NCBI RefSeq assembly: GCF_008905045.1
Contig: NZ_VWMY01000012.1
Span: forward strand, 55,465-119,464
Source of the DNA: Streptomyces albicerus
GTDB taxonomy: Bacteria > Actinomycetota > Actinomycetes > Streptomycetales > Streptomycetaceae
Length of the DNA: 64,000 bases
Reading direction: 5' to 3'
In this document: positions 1 to 9,764 of the stretch, in pieces
Layout: every line of letters begins with the position of its first letter
Numbering within the stretch: the stretch's first letter is position 1
The notes under the pieces: generated by a model
The model's database searches: none
The model's input: the letters and a program-made list of their open reading frames with translations, nothing else
Told to the model about the DNA's origin: nothing
Program-made: the position numbers and the translations under genes

Positions 1-35
1 CTGAAGCCGGACTCAGATCCGATGCCCGACCCATC

Positions 36-75
36 TATTACAGACTATTGACGTTACGACGGAGAGTTGTAGATT
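36..75 (+). promoter_or_regulatory. Promoter of the importer operon with putative operator (P1)
   Basis: TTGACG at 48-53, a 16-bp spacer and TAGATT at 70-75 form a good vegetative promoter about 35 bases before the start of the binding-protein gene. TACAGA lies 9 bases before the -35 and GTAGA overlaps the -10. The same layout recurs before boxC and before the paaY-like gene, so a shared regulator is inferred. A ribosome binding site AGGAG at 108-112 serves the start at 118. Confidence 0.6.
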
Positions 76-117
76 CTGGCGGCATCCTTCTCACCCCGGC
101 CCACCTCAGGAGCTGTC

Positions 118-1317
118 ATGGGTGTTGTCTCTGTCTTCTCTCCGACCAGAACGATCGCCGGACTTGCCGTGGGAGCCATGTTGCTGACGGGCTGCGGGTC
201 GAGCCTCGACGAGTCCAGCGGGAGCAAAGCCGAAGGGGGCAAATCCGGCGGCGCCGTCAAGATCGGGCTCCTGGTGCCCCTGTCCGGGGTCTACGCGCCG
301 ATCGGCGAGGACCTGCGCGCCGGCTTCCAGCTCTACCTCGACCAGCATGACGGCAAGCTCGGCGGTCGGGAAGTAGACCTCAAGACAGCCGACGAGGGCG
401 AGGGCCCGCAGACCGGCGTACCCGCCGCCCAGAAACTTGTCACCCAGGACCAGGTCAGTGCGGTCGCCGGGGTGGTCAACTCGGCCACGGCACTGGGACT
501 GCGCGACTTCTTCGACGAGTCCAAGAAACCGCTGCTGATCGCCAACGCCGGAGCCGACGACATCACCGGAGCCCGCAAGTCGCAGTACGTGTGGCGGACG
601 AGTTTCAGCAACGGTGACGTGTCCGCCGCCCTGGGACCGGCCGTCGCCGAGGAGGTCAAGGGCAAGGTCTACCTCATCGCCGCCGACTACGCCGCGGGCA
701 AGGAGATGGTCGCGGGGTTCCGCAAGACCTTCGAGGCGGCCGGCGGCAAGGTCGCGGGCGAGAAGTACACCCCCTTCGGCAAGACGCAGGACTTCCAGCC
801 CTACCTCTCGGCGATCCGCAAGTCAGGCGCCGACGCCGTCTTCGCCTTCTACGCGGGTGCCGAGGCGGTCAACTTCGTCAAGCAGTACAAGCAGTTCGGA
901 CTCTCCGGGAAGACATCGCTGTACGGCACCGGCTTCCTCACCGAGGGCGGGGCGCTCGCCGCGCAGGGCACGGCCGCGGTCGGCGTGAAGACGTCCCTGC
1001 ACTACTCGACCGAACTGGACAGCGCGAGCAACAAGAAGTTCGTGGACGCCTACCAGAACGCGGCGAAGAAGCCGCCGACGGTCTACGCCGTGCAGGGCTA
1101 CGACACCGCCGCCGTCCTCGACAAGGCGCTGGCCGAGGCGAGCGGCGACAGCGGTGACGCCCTGGTGAAGGCACTGGCCAAGGTCGGTTCCATCGACAGT
1201 CCCCGGGGCGCCTGGAAGTTCGACTCCGACCAGAACGCGGAGCAGCAGTTCTACCTGCGTGAGGTCAAGTCCAGTGGCGGGACGGCCGTCAACTCGGTCG
1301 TCGGCGAGCTGGACTGA
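118..1317 (+). CDS. ABC transporter substrate-binding lipoprotein, branched-chain amino acid / aromatic acid type
   Basis: This is a 399-aa periplasmic-binding-protein-like lipoprotein of the LivJ family. A signal peptide ends in the lipobox LLTGC with the lipidated cysteine at residue 26, so the protein should be anchored outside the membrane. A serine/glycine/lysine-rich linker follows, then the two-lobed Peripla_BP domain (KIGLLVPLSGVYAPIG near residue 45). It is the first gene of a five-gene importer (genes to 4826). Because the next operon degrades benzoate through benzoyl-CoA, the ligand is probably benzoate or a related aromatic acid rather than an amino acid; this is inferred from context only. 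The start is placed by AGGAG five bases upstream. Confidence 0.9.
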   Translation: MGVVSVFSPTRTIAGLAVGAMLLTGCGSSLDESSGSKAEGGKSGGAVKIGLLVPLSGVYAPIGEDLRAGFQLYLDQHDGKLGGREVDLKTADEGEGPQTGVPAAQKLVTQDQVSAVAGVVNSATALGLRDFFDESKKPLLIANAGADDITGARKSQYVWRTSFSNGDVSAALGPAVAEEVKGKVYLIAADYAAGKEMVAGFRKTFEAAGGKVAGEKYTPFGKTQDFQPYLSAIRKSGADAVFAFYAGAEAVNFVKQYKQFGLSGKTSLYGTGFLTEGGALAAQGTAAVGVKTSLHYSTELDSASNKKFVDAYQNAAKKPPTVYAVQGYDTAAVLDKALAEASGDSGDALVKALAKVGSIDSPRGAWKFDSDQNAEQQFYLREVKSSGGTAVNSVVGELD

Positions 1318-1328
1318 GCGGGTACGGC

Positions 1329-2201
1329 ATGGCAACCCATCTGGTGAGCGTCCTCAACGGGCTGGCGATGGGCTCCCTGCTCTTCGCCATCGCGCTGGGA
1401 CTGTCCCTGGTGTTCGGCATGATGGACGTGCTGAACCTCGCCCACGGCGCGGTCTATCTGGTCGGCGCCTATGTGGCGGTGGCGCTCGTTTCGGACGGCG
1501 CGGGCGTGGCCGCCTTCGTCCTGGCGGTCCTGGCGGCCGCCGCGGCCGGAGCCGTCCTCGGGGCACTGCTGGCCGCCTTGACGCGCGCCACCACCCACCA
1601 CCTCGATCAGGCCTTGCTCACGCTCGGTGTGGCCCTCGTGGTCGCCGAAGCGCTGTCGCTGGCCTTCGGCAACGACGTGCACTCCATCGCCGCCCCCGAG
1701 CCGGTCGGCGGCGGTGTCACGGTGCTCGGCGAGACGTACCCGGTCTACCGGCTGCTCGTCATCGGGTTCGGCGTCGTACTGGCGGTGGCCGTGTACGTCC
1801 TGGTGGAGCGCAGCCCGCTGGGCTCGGTCATCCGCGCCACCGTCGCCGACCGGGCGATGGTGGCGGCGCTGGGTATCAACACCGGCCGGGTGCTGGTCGG
1901 GGTCTTCGCCGCGGGCGCGGCTCTGGCCGCTGTCGGCGGAGTCCTGGCCGGTCCGATCCTGGGGGCCCAGCCCGGCCTGGACGAGAAGGTGCTGCTGCTC
2001 GCGCTGGTCGTGGTGGTGATCGGCGGTCTCGGCTCGGTCCGCGGCGCGCTGCTCGGCGCCGTACTGATCGGGCAGGTGCAGGCGCTCGGTACCGCGCTGC
2101 TGCCGGAGTACGCGTCGTTCCTCGTCTTCGGGGCGATGGCCCTGGTCCTGCTGCTGCGGCCGGCGGGTCTGCTCCCGGCGCGGACGGGGGTGCACGCATG
2201 A
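1329..2201 (+). CDS. ABC transporter permease, LivH type
   Basis: A 290-aa integral membrane protein with about eight hydrophobic segments, typical of LivH permeases. The opening HLVSVLNGLAMGSLLFAIAL and the FGMMDVLNLAHGAVYLVGAY segment are characteristic of the family. It should pair with the LivM-type permease encoded next, which overlaps it by 4 bp (ATGA), to form the channel for the substrate delivered by the upstream lipoprotein. It starts 11 bases after the lipoprotein stop, so the genes are co-transcribed. Confidence 0.9.
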   Translation: MATHLVSVLNGLAMGSLLFAIALGLSLVFGMMDVLNLAHGAVYLVGAYVAVALVSDGAGVAAFVLAVLAAAAAGAVLGALLAALTRATTHHLDQALLTLGVALVVAEALSLAFGNDVHSIAAPEPVGGGVTVLGETYPVYRLLVIGFGVVLAVAVYVLVERSPLGSVIRATVADRAMVAALGINTGRVLVGVFAAGAALAAVGGVLAGPILGAQPGLDEKVLLLALVVVVIGGLGSVRGALLGAVLIGQVQALGTALLPEYASFLVFGAMALVLLLRPAGLLPARTGVHA

Positions 2202-3271
2202 AGGCGGAGGCGGAGGCGATGCGCGGTGACACGGGCGCGCCGCAGGACACGACGACGTCCGTTCTCGAACCGCTGCGGAGCGGACCCGGCGCTTACCTCC
2301 CCGGGCGCCGCCGGGCCGTGGTCGCCGTCGCGGTCGTCGCACTGCTGGCGGCGGCCCCGCTGGTGCTCAGTCCCTATCCGGTGTCGGCCATGACCCGGAT
2401 GCTGGCGTTCGCGGTGCTGGTGATCGGCGTCGACCTGCTGACCGGGGTCACGGGGCTGCCCTCGCTGGGACAGGCGGCGTACTTCGGTGTCGGCGCCTAC
2501 ACGGCGGTGCTGGTCGGGGTCCACATCACGCCGGACGCGATGGTGCAGGCGCTGGCGGGTCTGGTCATGGGCCTGGTGGCGGCCGCGGTCACCGGATGGG
2601 TGGCCGTGCGCGCCCGCGGCATCGTGTTCCTCATGCTGACGCTCGCGATCGGCGAGTCGGTGCACCAGGTGGCCGACACCTGGTCGGCCGTGGGCGGCAG
2701 CAACGGGCTGGCCGGGATGCCCCCGATCAGCCTGTTCGGCGGACCGTCGCTGCTCGCCGCGGGGTTCGTGTACTGGTGGGTGCTCGCCGTGGCGGCCCTG
2801 GTGTTCGCGGCGGTCGCGCTGGTCGTCAGTTCCCCCTACGGCCGGACGCTGCGGGGCATCCGCGACAACGAGGCCCGGATGCGGGCGCTCGGCTACCGCC
2901 CGGCGCTCGCCCGGTACGGCGTCTTCTGCCTGGCGGGGGCCGTCGCGGGAGTCGGCGGTGCCCTGTGGGCGCAGCAGGCCCGGTTCGTCTCGCCCGGTGA
3001 CATGGGGTTCGAAGTGGCGGCGCTGGCACTGCTCAGCGTGGTCATCGGGGGTGCGGGCAGTCTGTGGGGACCCTGTCTGGGTGCGGCGCTCGTGCTGTTC
3101 GTACGCGACAGCCTCTCCGCGTCGATCGGCGGGCATGGCCCGCTGGTGCTGGGCGCGGTGTTCATCGCCGTCGTCTTCCTGATGCCGCGCGGCTTGGCGG
3201 GCCTCACCGGTACTCGTGCCCGCCTGCGGAACCTCACCAGTGCGCGCCGCCGGAAGGAGAACGCCTCGTGA
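2198..3271 (+). CDS. ABC transporter permease, LivM type
   Basis: A 357-aa membrane protein, the second permease subunit of the importer. The ATG at 2198 overlaps the previous stop (ATGA), which fixes the start; the frame is open much further upstream but only antisense-like arginine-rich sequence lies there. About 35 polar residues precede the first of eight to ten membrane segments. The motif LTGVTGLPSLGQAAYFGVGA and the ALGYRPALARYGVFCLAGAV loop are typical of LivM. It overlaps the ATPase gene by 4 bp (GTGA). Confidence 0.9.
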   Translation: MKAEAEAMRGDTGAPQDTTTSVLEPLRSGPGAYLPGRRRAVVAVAVVALLAAAPLVLSPYPVSAMTRMLAFAVLVIGVDLLTGVTGLPSLGQAAYFGVGAYTAVLVGVHITPDAMVQALAGLVMGLVAAAVTGWVAVRARGIVFLMLTLAIGESVHQVADTWSAVGGSNGLAGMPPISLFGGPSLLAAGFVYWWVLAVAALVFAAVALVVSSPYGRTLRGIRDNEARMRALGYRPALARYGVFCLAGAVAGVGGALWAQQARFVSPGDMGFEVAALALLSVVIGGAGSLWGPCLGAALVLFVRDSLSASIGGHGPLVLGAVFIAVVFLMPRGLAGLTGTRARLRNLTSARRRKENAS

Positions 3272-4061
3272 CCGAACCCCTCGTGACCCCTCTTCTGGAA
3301 CTGCGGGGGCTCACCCGCTCGTACGGCTCGCTCACCGCCGTCGATGATGTGGACCTGGCGATCGCCCGCGGCGAGCGGCACGCGCTGATCGGGCCCAACG
3401 GGGCAGGAAAGTCAACGCTGTTCGCGACCGTGGCCGGGACGCTGCGAGCTTCGGGCGGGCACGTCCTCCTCTCCGGGCAGGACGTCACATCACTGCCGGA
3501 AGCGGACCGGGCCCGGCGCGGCATGGTGCGTACGTACCAGCACTCCAGCCTTTTCCTCGACTGCTCCGTACTGGACAACGTCGCGCTCGCCGTTCAGCGC
3601 GTCCACCGTGTGGCGCATCGGTTCGACCGGGCGGCGCGGCGCTTCAGGCACACCGAGGCTGAGGCGCGCCGTCACTTGGACTCGGCCGGGCTGTCCGGGC
3701 GTGCCCGGGACAAGGTGGCCGCCCTGTCCCACGGTGAGCGGCGGCAACTCGAAGTCGCGATGGTGCTCGCCACGGAACCCGCTCTGGTGATGTTCGACGA
3801 GCCCACCGCGGGCATGTCCGCCGCCGAGACCGAACGGTTCGTGGCCCTGATGGAACGCCTCCCCGAGCAGCTGACCGTCCTCATCGTCGAGCACGACCTG
3901 GATGTGGTGTTCCGCCTGGCCGACCGGGTCACCGTGCTGCACCTGGGCAAGGTTCTCGCCTCCGGACCGCCTGAGGCGATCCGGGCCGACGAGGCCGTGC
4001 AGCGGGCGTATCTCGGTTCCGCCAGGGCCGAGGACCTGTTCGCCGATTCCGGAGGACCGCG

Positions 4062-4065
<4 letters not shown>
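3268..4065 (+). CDS. ABC transporter ATP-binding protein, LivG type
   Basis: A 265-aa ABC ATPase. Walker A GPNGAGKST lies at residues 42-50, the signature is present as LSHGERRQLEV and Walker B as LVMFDEPTAG. The order and the YQHSSLF Q-loop fit the LivG branch of branched-chain/aromatic acid importers. The start is the GTG at 3268, which overlaps the permease stop and has GGAAGGAG ahead of it. It works as a heterodimer with the next gene product at the cytoplasmic side of the LivH/LivM channel. Confidence 0.9.
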
Positions 4066-4826
<761 letters not shown>

Positions 4827-4865
4827 CCCTGCCGGGCCGGAACGGGGAACCCGTCAAGACCTATG

Positions 4866-4905
4866 TTCTACAGAACCTTGACGCACTGCGGTACTTCTGT
4901 AGAAG
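4866..4905 (+). promoter_or_regulatory. Promoter of the box catabolic operon with flanking inverted repeat (P2)
   Basis: TTCTACAGAA at 4866-4875 and its exact reverse complement TTCTGTAGAA at 4895-4904 flank TTGACG (-35, 4878-4883). The -10 TAGAAG (4900-4905) lies 16 bp downstream of the -35, inside the right arm. The arms are 29 bp apart centre to centre, close to three helical turns, as expected for a dimeric repressor blocking the promoter. The PaaX-family gene at 12181-13089 is the obvious candidate regulator. The untranslated leader to boxC is about 37 bases. Confidence 0.65.
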
Positions 4906-4948
4906 ATTCCCCTATCGGTACCTGCGCTAGCGCGAGGAGGCGCTCGTC

Positions 4949-6679
4949 ATGGTGGTGGCAAGCAAGCCGGACGTGGTCGATGCCGCGAACGGAGCGCCGG
5001 AGTCCACAGGCACGGTGGTGGTGACCTTCGACCGGAGCCCGGACGCGTACCGGCACTGGAAGCTGCGGACCGACGGGCCGGTCGCCTGGCTGGAGATGGA
5101 CGTCGACGAGCAGGGCGGCCTGGTCCCGGGCTACGAGCTGAAGCTCAACTCCTACGACCTGGGCGTGGACATCGAGCTGTACGACGCCCTCCAGCGGCTG
5201 CGGTTCGAGCACCCCGAGGTGCGGTCGGTGGTGGTGACCAGCGCGAAGGAGAAGGTCTTCTGCGCCGGGGCGAACATCCGGATGCTGGCGGCTTCCCCGC
5301 ACCACTGGAAGGTGAACTTCTGCAAGTTCACCAACGAGACCCGCAACAGCATGGAGGACGCCTCGGAGCACTCCGGGCTGACCTTCATCGCCGCGGTCAA
5401 CGGCTCCTGCGCGGGCGGCGGTTACGAGCTGGCGCTGGCCTGCGACAAGATCCTTCTGATCGACGACAACTCCTCGTCGGTGGCCCTGCCCGAAGTCCCG
5501 CTGCTCGGCGTGCTGCCGGGCACCGGTGGCCTGACCCGGGTCACCGACAAGCGCCGCGTACGCAAGGATCTGGCTGATCTCTTCGCCACCCGCAGCGACG
5601 GCGTACGGGGCAAGACGGCGGTGGACTGGCGGCTGGTCGACGAGGTCGTCCCGCGCCGGGACTTCCGTACGGTCGTCGAACAGCGCGCCGTGGAAGCGGC
5701 CGAGAACAGCACCCGGCCGACGGACGCCGAGGGTGTTGAACTGACACCGCTGGAGCGGGACGTCACCGAGGACGGCATCACGTACCAGTACGTGCGCGCC
5801 GAGTACGACCGTCCGCTCGGCCTGGTCCGCATCACCGTACGGGGCCCCGTCGAGGGCGCCCCCGCCGACGCCGCCGCGATCCACGACGAGGGTGCCGGCG
5901 GGTGGCTGCTGGCCGTCACCCGCGAGCTCGACGACCTGATCCTGCGGCTGCGGGCGAACGAGACCGAGCTGGGCACCTGGGTGCTCCGCACGGAGGGCGA
6001 TTCCGCGCTCGTACTGGCCCATGAGCAGGCGGTGTTGGGTGCCGCCGCCGAGGGCGACTGGCTCAGCAACGAGATCGTGCACTACTACAAGCGCACCCTG
6101 AAGCGGCTCGATGTCACCAGCCGCAGCCTGATCGCGCTGATCGAGCCGGGCAGTTGCTTCGCCGGGCTGCTGCTGGAGCTGGCCCTGGCCTGCGACCTGC
6201 AGTACATGCTGGACGGCCCGCCCATCGAGGACCCGGACAGCGACGAGCGTGCCCAGCTCACCCTCTCCGAGGCGAACTTCGGCACCTTCCCCATGGGCAA
6301 TGGCCTGTCCCGCCTCCAGTCCCGCTTCTACCAGGACGACGCCCACGTCGAGTGGCTGCGCCGCGAGGCCGGGCAACCCCTGAGCGCCGCCCAGGTCCGC
6401 GAGCTCGGCCTCGTCACCGACGCGCCCGACGACATCGACTGGGAGGACGAGGTCCGCATCGTCCTGGAGAGCCGGGCGGCGCTGAGCCCGGACGCGCTGA
6501 CCGGCATGGAGGCCAACCACCGGTTCGTCGGCCCCGAGACCATCGAGACCAAGATCTTCGGACGGCTCACCGCCTGGCAGAACTGGATCTTCATACGCCC
6601 CAACGCCGCCGGCCCCGAGGGCGCGCTGCGCCGCTACGGCACCGGCCAGAAAGCGGTCTACGACCGGAAGCGAGTGTGA
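4949..6679 (+). CDS. boxC: Benzoyl-CoA-dihydrodiol lyase / 2,3-epoxybenzoyl-CoA dihydrolase (BoxC)
   Basis: A 576-aa crotonase-fold protein matching BoxC in length and motifs. Two crotonase-like halves are visible; the first contains KVFCAGANIRMLAASPHHWK and GSCAGGGYELALACDKILLI, the second ELALACDLQYMLDGPP. In the aerobic benzoyl-CoA pathway this enzyme hydrolytically opens 2,3-epoxybenzoyl-CoA to 3,4-dehydroadipyl-CoA semialdehyde and formate. GAGGAGG sits eight bases before the ATG. It heads the catabolic operon, four bases ahead of boxB. Confidence 0.95.
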   Translation: MVVASKPDVVDAANGAPESTGTVVVTFDRSPDAYRHWKLRTDGPVAWLEMDVDEQGGLVPGYELKLNSYDLGVDIELYDALQRLRFEHPEVRSVVVTSAKEKVFCAGANIRMLAASPHHWKVNFCKFTNETRNSMEDASEHSGLTFIAAVNGSCAGGGYELALACDKILLIDDNSSSVALPEVPLLGVLPGTGGLTRVTDKRRVRKDLADLFATRSDGVRGKTAVDWRLVDEVVPRRDFRTVVEQRAVEAAENSTRPTDAEGVELTPLERDVTEDGITYQYVRAEYDRPLGLVRITVRGPVEGAPADAAAIHDEGAGGWLLAVTRELDDLILRLRANETELGTWVLRTEGDSALVLAHEQAVLGAAAEGDWLSNEIVHYYKRTLKRLDVTSRSLIALIEPGSCFAGLLLELALACDLQYMLDGPPIEDPDSDERAQLTLSEANFGTFPMGNGLSRLQSRFYQDDAHVEWLRREAGQPLSAAQVRELGLVTDAPDDIDWEDEVRIVLESRAALSPDALTGMEANHRFVGPETIETKIFGRLTAWQNWIFIRPNAAGPEGALRRYGTGQKAVYDRKRV

Positions 6680-6683
6680 CCCG

Positions 6684-8105
6684 ATGCCCACGAAGATCGA
6701 CTACGACTCCAAGATCCCCAACAACGTCGCTCTCGCCGACGACCGCCGTCTGCAGCGGGCGCTGGAGGGCTGGCAGCCCAAGTTCCTCAACTGGTGGGGC
6801 GAAATGGGCCCGGAGCTGGAGAACCGAGGCGTCTACCTGCGCACCGCCGTGTCGGTCGGCCGCGACGGCTGGGCCCATTTCGACCATGTCAACGTGCCGG
6901 ACTACCGCTGGGGCATCTTCCTCGCCGAGCGCGACCCCGACCGCCGCGTCGCCTTCGGCGAGCACAAGGGGCAGCCGGTCTGGCAGCAAGTGCCGGGCGA
7001 GTACCGCGCCGACCTGCAGCGGCTGATCGTCGTCCAGGGCGACACCGAGCCGGCCTCCGTCGAGCAGCAGCGCCTCCTCGGCCTGACCGCCCCGAGCCTG
7101 TACGACCTGCGCAATCTCTTCCAGGTCAATGTGGAGGAGGGCCGGCACCTGTGGGCGATGGTCTACCTGCTGCACGCCTACTTCGGCCGGGAGGGCCGCG
7201 AGGAGGCCGAGGCGCTGCTCCACCGCAACTCCGGCAGCCCCGACTCGCCGCGCATCCTGGGCGCGTTCAACGAGGAGACCGCCGACTGGCTGGCCTTCTT
7301 CATGTTCACGTACTTCACCGACCGGGACGGCAAGTACCAACTCGGCTCGCTCAAGGAGAGCGCCTTCGACCCGCTGTCGCGGACCTGCACCTTCATGCTG
7401 AAGGAGGAGGCCCACCACATGATGGTCGGCACCACCGGCGTCGACCGCGTGGTGACCCGCAGCGCCCAACTGGTCCGCGAGCACGACACGTTGGACATCG
7501 CCGCCTGCGGCGGCATCCCCCTGGACATCATCCAGAAGTACATCAACTTCCACTACACGGTCTCCCTGGACCTCTTCGGCAGCGAGACCTCCACCAACGC
7601 GGCGAACTACTACACCGCCGGGCTCAAGGGCCGCTGGCAGGAGGAGCGCCGCAAGGACGACCACAAGCTCACCGACCACAGCTCCTTCCTGGACAAACCG
7701 CAGGCGGACGGCACCTGGTCGCAGGACGAGGTCCCCGCGCTGCTCGCCCTCAACCTTGACCTGCGCGACGAGTACATCTCCGACTGCGAGAACGGCCTCA
7801 AGCGCTGGAACCGGATCCTCGAGGAGCACGGGATCGGCTTCCGGCTGAAGCTGCCGCACCCTGGCTTCAACCGGAACGTCGGCCTCGCCGCCGGCCACCA
7901 CGTCACCCCCGACGGCACGATCGTCGACGAGCAGACCTGGGAGGCGAGCCGCCGCCACTGGCTGCCCACCGCCGAGGACCTGGCGTTCGTACGGTCGCTG
8001 ATGCAGCCTGTGTACGAACGCGGCAGGATCGCGAGCTGGGTCGCGCCGCCGGTCAACGGCATCAACGGCAAACCGTTCGACTACGAGTACGTCCGACTGG
8101 TGTGA
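6684..8105 (+). CDS. boxB: Benzoyl-CoA 2,3-epoxidase, oxygenase subunit (BoxB)
   Basis: A 473-aa class I di-iron protein that epoxidises benzoyl-CoA at the 2,3 position using O2 and electrons from a reductase. The iron-binding ExxH pairs are seen at E152/H155 (in VEEGRHLW) and E242/H245 (in KEEAHHMM), two residues offset from those described for Azoarcus evansii BoxB. Length is normal. It is translationally linked to boxC with a 4-base gap. Its electron donor is expected to be the reductase/ferredoxin pair encoded at 9765-11169, since no BoxA is present here. Confidence 0.95.
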   Translation: MPTKIDYDSKIPNNVALADDRRLQRALEGWQPKFLNWWGEMGPELENRGVYLRTAVSVGRDGWAHFDHVNVPDYRWGIFLAERDPDRRVAFGEHKGQPVWQQVPGEYRADLQRLIVVQGDTEPASVEQQRLLGLTAPSLYDLRNLFQVNVEEGRHLWAMVYLLHAYFGREGREEAEALLHRNSGSPDSPRILGAFNEETADWLAFFMFTYFTDRDGKYQLGSLKESAFDPLSRTCTFMLKEEAHHMMVGTTGVDRVVTRSAQLVREHDTLDIAACGGIPLDIIQKYINFHYTVSLDLFGSETSTNAANYYTAGLKGRWQEERRKDDHKLTDHSSFLDKPQADGTWSQDEVPALLALNLDLRDEYISDCENGLKRWNRILEEHGIGFRLKLPHPGFNRNVGLAAGHHVTPDGTIVDEQTWEASRRHWLPTAEDLAFVRSLMQPVYERGRIASWVAPPVNGINGKPFDYEYVRLV

Positions 8106-8115
8106 GGTGAGCCGG

Positions 8116-9714
8116 ATGCCTGAGGCGTTCAACACGGCGGACTACCTGGTCGACCGGCACGTGCGGGAGGGCAACGGCGCCCGCACGGCGCTCGTCACTC
8201 CCACACGCACGCTGACCTACGAGCAGCTGTCGGCGGAGGTCCGCCAGGTGGCCGCCGGGCTGCGGGCCCTCGGCGTACGTCCGGAGGAGCGCGTCCTGCT
8301 GTGCATGGTGGACGACATCGAGCTCTTCACCGGCATCCTCGCCGCCTTCCACATCGGCGCCGTGGCCGTCCCCGCGTCGACCATGCTCACCGGTCCGGAG
8401 CTGGGCAAGCTGGTGGCCGACGCGCGCTGCCGGGTGGTGCTGGGCTCCGCCGAGTTCGCGCCGGTCGTCCGCGCGGCGCTCCAGCAGGCGCCGGAGGTCG
8501 AGCACGCCGTCCTGACCGGAGAAGACAGCACAGGACTGCCCGGCCACGTCCAGGGCCACACCTGGCAGCAGCTGCTGGACGCCGGCACCGGTACGGACGA
8601 CGGGCCGTATCCGACCTGGCCGGACTCGCCCGCCCTGTGGCTGTACACGTCGGGCACCACGGGCACGCCCAAGGCGGCCATGCACCGCCACGTCGACATC
8701 AGGTTCGTATCGGAGAACTACGGGCAGTGGGTGCTGGGCATCGGCCCGGAGGACCGCTGCCTGTCGGTCGCGAAGCTCTTCTTCGCGTACGGCATCGGCA
8801 ACTCGCTGTTCTTCCCGCTGGCGGCGGGCGGGACGGCACTGCTGGAACCTTCCAGGCCGTCTCCCGCGCTGTTCGCGAAGCGGGCGGCCGGCGACCGGGC
8901 CACGGTCCTGTTCGGCACCCCCAGTTTCTTCGGGCCGCTGCTCGCGAGCGCCGACATCCCGGACGACGCCTTCGCGACGGTACGGATCGGGGTCTCGGCC
9001 GGAGAAGCGCTGCCCGCGCGGATGTACGAGGGGATGCTGGAACAGTTCGGTGTGGAGGTGCTCGACGGCATCGGGTCCACCGAGATGCTGCACATCTTCA
9101 TCTCCAACCGTTCGGGCCGGGTCCATCCGGGCTCCTCCGGCGAACCCGTTCCCGGGTACAAGGTGGAGCTGCGCGACGTCGAGGGCCACGTGGTGGAGGG
9201 CGACGGGACACCGGGCGAGCTCTACGTGCGCGGTGAGTCCGCGGCCATCGGCTACTGGTGCCGGGCCGAGACCACCCGTCAGGTCTTCCTCGGCGACTGG
9301 GTGCGCACCGGCGACACGTACATCCGCAACGCCGACGGCACCTACACGTGCATGGGCCGCACCAACGACCTGCTCAAGGCGGGCGGCATCTGGGTCGCGC
9401 CCGCCGAGGTGGAGGAGCGCCTCCTCTCCCATCCGGACGTGGCCGAGGTCGCCGTGGTCGGCGTTCCGGACGCGGACGGCCTGGACAAACCGGTCGCCTG
9501 CGTGGTGCCCAGGCCCGGGCGTGAGGTCGATCCGGACGCCCTCGTCGCCTGGTGCCGGGAGGGCCTGGCCGCCTTCAAACGCCCGCGCGGGGTGATCGGG
9601 CTGCCCGAGTTGCCCCGTACGCCCACCGGCAAGATCCGCCGCAATGTGCTGCGCGCCATGGTCCGCGACGGTTCCTGGGCGGAGGCGCCCTCGTCGCCGA
9701 CGACATCGGGCTGA
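8116..9714 (+). CDS. Benzoate-CoA ligase family protein
   Basis: A 532-aa ANL-superfamily adenylate-forming ligase. It shows the phosphate loop LYTSGTTGTPKAA, the A5-like GIGSTEMLHIF, the hinge region GDWVRTGDTY and the C-terminal lysine motif PRTPTGKIRR. The opening EAFNTADYLVDRHV and the GIGSTEMLHIFISN segment are typical of benzoate-CoA ligases. It activates benzoate to benzoyl-CoA with ATP, the entry step for BoxB and BoxC. The ATG at 8116 is preferred because AGGTGA lies just upstream; an in-frame GTG at 8107 is an alternative. Substrate preference (benzoate or hydroxybenzoate) cannot be told from sequence. Confidence 0.9.
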   Translation: MPEAFNTADYLVDRHVREGNGARTALVTPTRTLTYEQLSAEVRQVAAGLRALGVRPEERVLLCMVDDIELFTGILAAFHIGAVAVPASTMLTGPELGKLVADARCRVVLGSAEFAPVVRAALQQAPEVEHAVLTGEDSTGLPGHVQGHTWQQLLDAGTGTDDGPYPTWPDSPALWLYTSGTTGTPKAAMHRHVDIRFVSENYGQWVLGIGPEDRCLSVAKLFFAYGIGNSLFFPLAAGGTALLEPSRPSPALFAKRAAGDRATVLFGTPSFFGPLLASADIPDDAFATVRIGVSAGEALPARMYEGMLEQFGVEVLDGIGSTEMLHIFISNRSGRVHPGSSGEPVPGYKVELRDVEGHVVEGDGTPGELYVRGESAAIGYWCRAETTRQVFLGDWVRTGDTYIRNADGTYTCMGRTNDLLKAGGIWVAPAEVEERLLSHPDVAEVAVVGVPDADGLDKPVACVVPRPGREVDPDALVAWCREGLAAFKRPRGVIGLPELPRTPTGKIRRNVLRAMVRDGSWAEAPSSPTTSG

Positions 9715-9764
9715 CGTTGCCACTCGGCAAGTCACTCTCTTCTTCTGCATCAAGGAGGACGTGC

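Noticed and set aside
4868..6691. A 607-codon open frame on the minus strand opposite boxC
   Set aside because: It is an antisense shadow of boxC produced by G/C-rich third positions; it has no ribosome binding site or recognisable domain.
8062..9753. A 563-codon minus-strand frame opposite the benzoate-CoA ligase
   Set aside because: Composition is that of an antisense shadow (alternating Arg/Gly/Val-rich), while the plus strand has all ANL motifs.
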